10,822 nt of DNA, taken from positions 1 through 10,822 of the forward strand of contig JAOTSL010000083.1 of the NCBI GenBank assembly GCA_029864945.1. The letters are read 5' to 3'. Positions 6,940-10,822 of this stretch are shown piece after piece. How positions within the stretch are numbered: the first letter of the stretch is position 1; each line of letters begins with the position of its first letter. Position numbers and translations under genes: made by a program. The notes under the pieces were generated by a model. It was not told the origin of the DNA, did no database searches, and was given only the letters and a program-made list of their open reading frames with translations. This DNA comes from Gammaproteobacteria bacterium. Its GTDB lineage: Bacteria > Pseudomonadota > Gammaproteobacteria > S012-40.

Positions 6940-7723
6940 ATTAATTGAAAAAAAAGTGGCCGGTGAAAAACTCACTTGCTTAACAGCTTATGATGCCAGT
7001 TTCGCCGCTTTGCTAAATGATGCCGGTATTGAAATAATTCTCGTGGGTGATTCTCTAGGTATGGTTGTACAAGGGAAAGAAACCACACTTCCGGTAACGC
7101 TGGACGAGATAATATATCACGCCTCGGCGGTTAAGCGCGGAGCACCTGATGCGTTTATTGTTGTTGATTTGCCGTTTATGACTTATTCGACACCTGTGCA
7201 AGCGTTAAAAAATGCAGGGAAAGTGATGAAGAGATCCGGCGCGAACATGGTGAAGCTGGAAGGTGGAGACACGATGCTGGAAACAGTTTCCTTGTTAACA
7301 TCTCATGGGGTTCCTGTTTGTGCTCACGTTGGGCTTTTACCGCAGTCGGTTCATAAAATTGGTGGTTATCGTGTTCAGGGTAAAACAAACAAAGAGGCCA
7401 CTCGCATACTTGAGGATGCTGTCGCATTAGAGGTAGCCGGTGCTGACTTAATTGTATTGGAATGCGTTCCGGCTGGCTTGGCAAAAGAAATCAGTTTGCA
7501 GTTAACTATTCCTACCATTGGAATTGGAGCAGGTGTGGACTGTGATGGTCAGGTTTTGGTGCTTTACGATATGTTAAATATCACCAAAGGTAAGCGACCA
7601 CGCTTTTCAAAAGACTTTTTGTCTGCGCAGGGAGCCGGTCAGTCATCTATACTTAATGCTGTTAAGAGCTATATTGATGCTGTGAAAACAGGTGCTTTTC
7701 CAGGGCAAGAGCACAGCTTTTGA
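6923..7723 (+). CDS. panB: 3-methyl-2-oxobutanoate hydroxymethyltransferase
   Basis: First committed step of pantothenate synthesis: it adds a hydroxymethyl group from 5,10-methylenetetrahydrofolate to 2-oxoisovalerate, giving ketopantoate. The TIM-barrel motifs are intact: LTAYD (20-24), LVGDSLGM with metal ligand Asp43, VVDLPF with Asp82, VKLEGG with Lys111 and Glu113, CAHVGLLPQS with His135, and VLECVP with the likely catalytic Glu180. The end carries IGIGAGVDCDGQVLV and the DMLNI segment. The 266 residues match the family. The ATG lies inside the end of folK (17-base overlap), preceded by a weak GGA-type site. The folate it consumes depends on FolK next door. Confidence 0.97.
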   Translation: MNTIAKLIEKKVAGEKLTCLTAYDASFAALLNDAGIEIILVGDSLGMVVQGKETTLPVTLDEIIYHASAVKRGAPDAFIVVDLPFMTYSTPVQALKNAGKVMKRSGANMVKLEGGDTMLETVSLLTSHGVPVCAHVGLLPQSVHKIGGYRVQGKTNKEATRILEDAVALEVAGADLIVLECVPAGLAKEISLQLTIPTIGIGAGVDCDGQVLVLYDMLNITKGKRPRFSKDFLSAQGAGQSSILNAVKSYIDAVKTGAFPGQEHSF

Positions 7724-8598
7724 TGGATGTAGTTGAAAGTACGTCTGATGTGTTTAATAAGGTGCTTGACTGGAAAGGTCAGCACGGTCGAGTTGCTTTT
7801 GTTCCTACGATGGGGAATTTGCACGCCGGGCATTTGAGCTTGGTAGAAAAGGCGCGTGGCCTTGCTGATAAAGTTGTTGTTAGCATTTATGTTAATCCCA
7901 TGCAGTTTGGTGCAGGAGAAGATTTTGATACTTATCCTCGAACTTTAGATGCGGATAAAAAGGCGTTGATTGAAGCGGGTGTGGATTTATTGTTTCTACC
8001 GTCAAATGAAACAATGTATCCTGGTCCTAGTGCAAACAGTACGGTTAGCGCTCAAGTTTATGTGCCCGAGCTGTCTGAAATATTGTGCGGTGCTGGTCGG
8101 CCTAGTCACTTTCTGGGCGTGACTACAATTGTTAATAAATTTTTTAATATTGTACAGCCGGATGTCGCTATATTTGGGCAGAAGGATTTTCAGCAGGTCG
8201 CTATTATTCGTCGTATGGTTAGTGATCTTTTTATGCCGGTTGAGATTGTCGCATTACCGACTACACGTGAGTCTGACGGATTGGCAATGAGCTCCAGAAA
8301 CCAATACCTGACTGAAAATGAGCGAAATAAGGCATCCTTGCTTAGTGAACTGCTGAGTCAAATGTCAGAAACGGTGGCAAATGGAGCCGATATTGCATCA
8401 ATAGAGGCAAAAGGAGCTGAAATATTGGTTTTGTCTGGTTTTGAGCCGGAATACTTCAGTTTTAGAGATCCAGTGAGTTTATCTCAGCTGACTCATGCGC
8501 AAAAAGACATGGTCGTGCTTGTAGCTGCAAAACTGGGTAGTACGCGCTTAATTGATAATCGGCTGTTTTCTTGCGAAACACTGAGTAATTCGGCATAA
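7723..8598 (+). CDS. panC: Pantothenate synthetase (pantoate-beta-alanine ligase)
   Basis: Joins pantoate and beta-alanine using ATP through a pantoyl-adenylate. I chose the ATG at 7723, which shares one base with the panB stop (TGATG); a TTG one codon earlier (7720) is possible but less likely. The nucleotide-binding motif is PTMGNLHAGHLSLV with His34 and His37. VNPMQFG, LCGAGRPSHFLGVTT and FGQKDFQQ (151-158) form the substrate sites. The KMSKS-like element is MSSRN (189-193). The length of 291 residues is typical, ending in a short variable tail. It acts after PanB (with a ketopantoate reductase not present here) and uses the beta-alanine made by PanD, coded next. Confidence 0.97.
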   Translation: MDVVESTSDVFNKVLDWKGQHGRVAFVPTMGNLHAGHLSLVEKARGLADKVVVSIYVNPMQFGAGEDFDTYPRTLDADKKALIEAGVDLLFLPSNETMYPGPSANSTVSAQVYVPELSEILCGAGRPSHFLGVTTIVNKFFNIVQPDVAIFGQKDFQQVAIIRRMVSDLFMPVEIVALPTTRESDGLAMSSRNQYLTENERNKASLLSELLSQMSETVANGADIASIEAKGAEILVLSGFEPEYFSFRDPVSLSQLTHAQKDMVVLVAAKLGSTRLIDNRLFSCETLSNSA

Positions 8599-8629
8599 TC
8601 TGCCGTTTTTAAACTGTACGAATAAATAT

Positions 8630-9010
8630 ATGCAAATATCTCTATTAAAAGCCAAACTCCACCGCGCCTGCGTTACTCAGGTTGAACTGGAATATGAAGG
8701 GTCCTGCGCAATAGATGAAAATCTGTTGCAGGCGTCGGGAATAATGGAATACGAACAAATCCATATTTACAACGTGGCTAATGGCGAGCGTTTTGTAACC
8801 TACGCAATTCGTGCCGAGGCTGGATCCGGTACTATTTCCATTAATGGTGCAGCCGCGCATAAAGCAAATGTGGGTGATCGAATCATTATTTGTGCCTATG
8901 CGTCCATGTCTCGAGCTGATGCCGCTTGTTATAAGCCTGACCTTGTATATTTAGACGAATGTAATACTATTACACGGCAGAGTACGCAAATTCCTGTGCA
9001 GGTTGCCTGA
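8630..9010 (+). CDS. panD: Aspartate 1-decarboxylase proenzyme
   Basis: Makes beta-alanine from aspartate for PanC. It is a pyruvoyl enzyme made as an inactive proenzyme that cleaves itself between Gly24 and Ser25; the motif YEGSCAID is present, and Ser25 becomes the pyruvoyl group. Other conserved blocks are KLHRACVT near the start, NGERFVTYAI, ISINGAAAHKANVGDRIII and the C-terminal IPVQVA, which is the same as in E. coli. The length of 126 residues is the E. coli size. It lies 31 bases after panC, in the same direction, with no terminator between them and no Shine-Dalgarno before its ATG. It is probably the last gene of the pcnB-folK-panBCD unit. Confidence 0.97.
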   Translation: MQISLLKAKLHRACVTQVELEYEGSCAIDENLLQASGIMEYEQIHIYNVANGERFVTYAIRAEAGSGTISINGAAAHKANVGDRIIICAYASMSRADAACYKPDLVYLDECNTITRQSTQIPVQVA

Positions 9011-9137
9011 ATTCGGCTTAAACCACTTCGTTAAGGTGTTTATCATATAGCCCATGCATCCTGCTCATAAAATAATAGCCCTAAAAAAATAATTGTAGCC
9101 TAGTTGGTAGGTGATCTGGTTGGTTTTTCAGGGCAAC

Positions 9138-9147
9138 AAGGAGGAGG
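9138..9147 (+). promoter_or_regulatory. Strong Shine-Dalgarno deciding the start of the DUF302-like gene
   Basis: AAGGAGGAGG sits 4 bases before the ATG at 9152, with its inner GGAGG 7 bases away. It is far stronger than any other ribosome binding site in the window and rules out the TTG at 9104. The flanking CAAC (9134-9137) and GTTG (9147-9150) could pair, placing AAGGAGGAG in a loop. Confidence 0.85.
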
Positions 9148-9151
9148 TTGT

Positions 9152-9589
9152 ATGTTGTCTCGGGTGGTAGTAATTTTAGCTGTTTTTAGTGTCTCTCAGT
9201 TCGCTTCCGCTGTAACAATCAAGGTGGAAAGCAAAAATAGTCTCAGTGAGACTACGAGTCGTTTTGTCGCTGCTTTATCCAAAGCAGAAATTCCTGTTCG
9301 GGTGCAAAAAGATATTAAACAGGCATTGCCTGGTGGTTTTTCGAAAACAGGAAAAGAAATTGTTTTCTCAAACCCTTTCTTTGGTTGGAATTTAGGGGAA
9401 TGCCATCGTGGTTTGCGTAAAGATATGCCAATGAAGGCAGATATATGGCAAAGTGCGTCGGGTCAGGTGTGGCTTGAGTATGATGCGCCAGAGGAGAGTA
9501 TTAACTCATTTGGTGTTATTGAGTGCGGTAATGAAACTGATAAAGTGAAACGAGCATTAGGTGCATTCGTGGATGCCGCGGTTGAGTAA
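9152..9589 (+). CDS. Exported DUF302-like protein
   Basis: Small protein of 145 residues. The ATG at 9152 follows a strong Shine-Dalgarno and gives a clean Sec signal peptide: Arg4, a hydrophobic run at 5-14, and an ASA cleavage site after residue 20. The mature part would be periplasmic. A helical stretch (about 34-58) precedes IVFSNPFFGWNL (70-81), then a block around KDMPMKADIW (90-99) and GQVWLEYDAPEE (104-115). This follows the DUF302 pattern of a 'fgNP..G' strand, 'lPlk..vwe' and 'G.vwv.Y..p'. DUF302 has no settled function. Two Cys in the mature part (84 and 125) could form a disulfide. It stands alone: 141 bases after panD and convergent with ppc, with a terminator about 100 bases downstream. 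I infer no specific role. Confidence 0.75.
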   Translation: MLSRVVVILAVFSVSQFASAVTIKVESKNSLSETTSRFVAALSKAEIPVRVQKDIKQALPGGFSKTGKEIVFSNPFFGWNLGECHRGLRKDMPMKADIWQSASGQVWLEYDAPEESINSFGVIECGNETDKVKRALGAFVDAAVE

Positions 9590-9686
9590 TACTTTGCTGT
9601 ATTTGCCTTTATCCTGTTCAAAAAAATAAAGCTGGCCGAAACAAAACCTAAATGCACTGACGCGTTAATTTATATTTATAAATTTG

Positions 9687-9722
9687 AAAAAAAGGCAATG
9701 ATATTTAGTCATTGCCTTTTTT
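9687..9722. terminator. Bidirectional intrinsic terminator between the DUF302-like gene and ppc
   Basis: A perfect stem of GGCAATGA (9694-9701) and TCATTGCC (9709-9716) surrounds a 7-base loop. It is flanked by an A-run before (9687-9693) and a T-run after (9717-9722), which extend the pairing. Read on either strand, a hairpin is followed by a U-run, so it can end transcription of both convergent genes. Confidence 0.95.
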
Positions 9723-9782
9723 GTTGGGCTTTATTTTCCACCGCGACTCAGAGTTCTTCTTTTCGGTTCAAATTAATTGCGG

Positions 9783-10822
9783 TTAGCCTGTATTTCGCAT
9801 ACCTGTTGCAATTGCATTTATGCTTCTCAGCAATGGCTTTAGCCATCTTTCTTTTTCAGGGTTGTTTTCACCCATGCCTCGATATTGTTTAATCAGTTTC
9901 ACCTGTATATAACATAGTGGGTCGAGATAAGGGTCTCTACGTTTAAGTGATAGCAACAAAGTCGGATTTTCTTCAAGTAGTTCGGTTGCATTTGCAATAT
10001 GAAGAATTTGCGTGCGGGTGCGTTTATACTCATCGCTTATGATTTTATATACCTGTTCGCCCGTTTTAGGGTCGACGCACAATGTGCTGTACTCTTTGGC
10101 AATGTTCATTTCCGCTTTAAATAATGCCATTTGTGTATTGCTGATGAGGGCTCGAAAGAATGGCCATTCAATATACATTGCCTGTAGTTTTGCAAGCCGG
10201 GTCGGATCTCCTGCGCGCCAGTTTTCTAATGCTGATCCAATGCCATACCATGCAGGTAAAGTGTGCCGAGCCTGAGCCCAGCCGAATACCCATGCAATTG
10301 CACGTACGGAGCTTTTAGATCTATCCCCTGCTTTACGGTGGGACGGACGGGAGCCAATGTTCATTAAAGCTATTTCAGATAATGGTGTGGCTTCGTAAAA
10401 ATAATCCAAGAATCCAGGAATTTCTTCGGTTAAATGGCGGTAACTTTTTTCACCTGTTTGGGCTAGTACGTCCATGATGCCAAGATAATCATTTCTATCG
10501 TCTGTCGGTGGATCGATGATGCAGCGAGTTGCTTTGATTAAGCCGGTGCTTCCCATGGTTAATTCATAAATAGCGGTTTCAGTATTGCTATATTTAAATG
10601 ACAAAACTTCACCTTGTTCGGTAAATTTTATCTGGCCGTGAACCGTGCCTGCAGGTTGTGACATGATTGCTTCGTGGGTAGGGCCACCGCCGCGGCCAAC
10701 TGTACCGCCGCGACCATGGAATAATCGTAATTCAATTCCGTGGTTGTTGGCGAGACCTGTGATTTGCGTCTGCGCGCCATACAGGTTCCACACGGATGCG
10801 AGAATGCCGCCGTCTTTGCATG
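9783..10822 (-). CDS. ppc: Phosphoenolpyruvate carboxylase, C-terminal 345 residues
   Basis: Carboxylates phosphoenolpyruvate to oxaloacetate, refilling the TCA cycle. The N-terminal part lies beyond the right edge; the frame is open to the window end and begins CKDGGILASVWNLYGAQ, the end of the conserved GYSDS.KD motif. The mobile catalytic loop GRGGTVGRGGGP is followed by THEAIMSQPAGTVHGQ. SRPSHRK, RAIAWVFGWAQARHTLPAW and PLCYIQVKLIKQYR are all recognisable. The protein ends in MRNTG, the near-invariant C-terminus. The Lys in LFKAE, the Arg in KRRDPY and the Asn in RNTG match, by my alignment to the E. coli enzyme, residues that bind the inhibitor aspartate, so aspartate feedback may be retained. 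About 40 percent of a usual 880-residue enzyme is present. The reading ends at TAA (9785-9783), 60 bases from the shared terminator. Confidence 0.97.
   Translation of the reverse strand, partial: CKDGGILASVWNLYGAQTQITGLANNHGIELRLFHGRGGTVGRGGGPTHEAIMSQPAGTVHGQIKFTEQGEVLSFKYSNTETAIYELTMGSTGLIKATRCIIDPPTDDRNDYLGIMDVLAQTGEKSYRHLTEEIPGFLDYFYEATPLSEIALMNIGSRPSHRKAGDRSKSSVRAIAWVFGWAQARHTLPAWYGIGSALENWRAGDPTRLAKLQAMYIEWPFFRALISNTQMALFKAEMNIAKEYSTLCVDPKTGEQVYKIISDEYKRTRTQILHIANATELLEENPTLLLSLKRRDPYLDPLCYIQVKLIKQYRGMGENNPEKERWLKPLLRSINAIATGMRNTG

Noticed and set aside
7720..7722. TTG as the panC start, one codon before the ATG.
   Set aside because: The ATG at 7723 gives the usual TGATG stop/start overlap and a better start codon.
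9020..9041. Imperfect hairpin after panD (AAACCACTT, AAGGTGTTT) as an operon terminator.
   Set aside because: Stem interrupted by mismatches or bulges and only three Ts follow; too weak to call.
9091..9151. A tRNA-like stretch with AGTTGGTAG, as in a D-loop, and a possible 4-bp D-stem (GCCT/AGGT).
   Set aside because: No TTCGA T-loop, no 7-bp acceptor stem and a poor 10-base anticodon-type loop. It runs into a clear Shine-Dalgarno and start codon.
9698..9892. A + strand frame of 64 codons starting inside the terminator.
   Set aside because: It starts in the hairpin and runs antisense over the end of ppc; no ribosome site.

Overview
The window looks like a chromosomal stretch from a marine-type gammaproteobacterium. 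The gene order pcnB-folK-panB-panC, the E. coli-like PanD and the F7-like chemosensory gene order (aer2-like receptor, cheR, cheD, cheB, as in the Pseudomonas aeruginosa Che2 cluster) support this. My guess is Cellvibrionales or a relative, but the sequence alone does not fix the genus. No mobile element, rRNA, tRNA, CRISPR array or phage gene is visible.

Bases 1-4989 hold the 3' half of a chemosensory operon on the + strand. A soluble methyl-accepting receptor, cut by the left edge, has at least three full tandem PAS domains of exactly 125 residues each, plus the end of a fourth. Two HAMP-like segments, a Tsr-like signalling hairpin and a C-terminal EWEEF tail follow. Next come CheR (methyltransferase), CheD (deamidase) and CheB (methylesterase), packed 2 and 1 bases apart. 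Together they are the adaptation module of one signalling array: CheR should dock on EWEEF and methylate the receptor, while CheB and CheD reverse or edit the modification. CheA, CheW and CheY should lie upstream, outside the window.

Bases 5114-9010 hold a tight + strand operon of housekeeping genes: pcnB (poly(A) polymerase I), folK (folate synthesis), then panB, panC and panD (pantothenate synthesis). pcnB/folK, folK/panB and panB/panC overlap by 1, 17 and 1 bases. FolK feeds folate synthesis and PanB uses a folate cofactor, so the grouping is metabolically coherent.

Bases 9011-9589 carry a single gene for a small exported DUF302-like protein, with an unusually strong ribosome binding site. 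A bidirectional terminator (9687-9722) separates it from a convergent - strand ppc gene (phosphoenolpyruvate carboxylase), of which only the C-terminal 345 residues lie in the window.

The most interesting part is the receptor. Its PAS array has exact periodicity and high DNA identity between neighbouring units, and each unit keeps a His and a Trp that match my recollection of the haem and oxygen-binding residues of Aer2. This suggests an expanded multi-PAS gas or redox sensor in an F7-type system.
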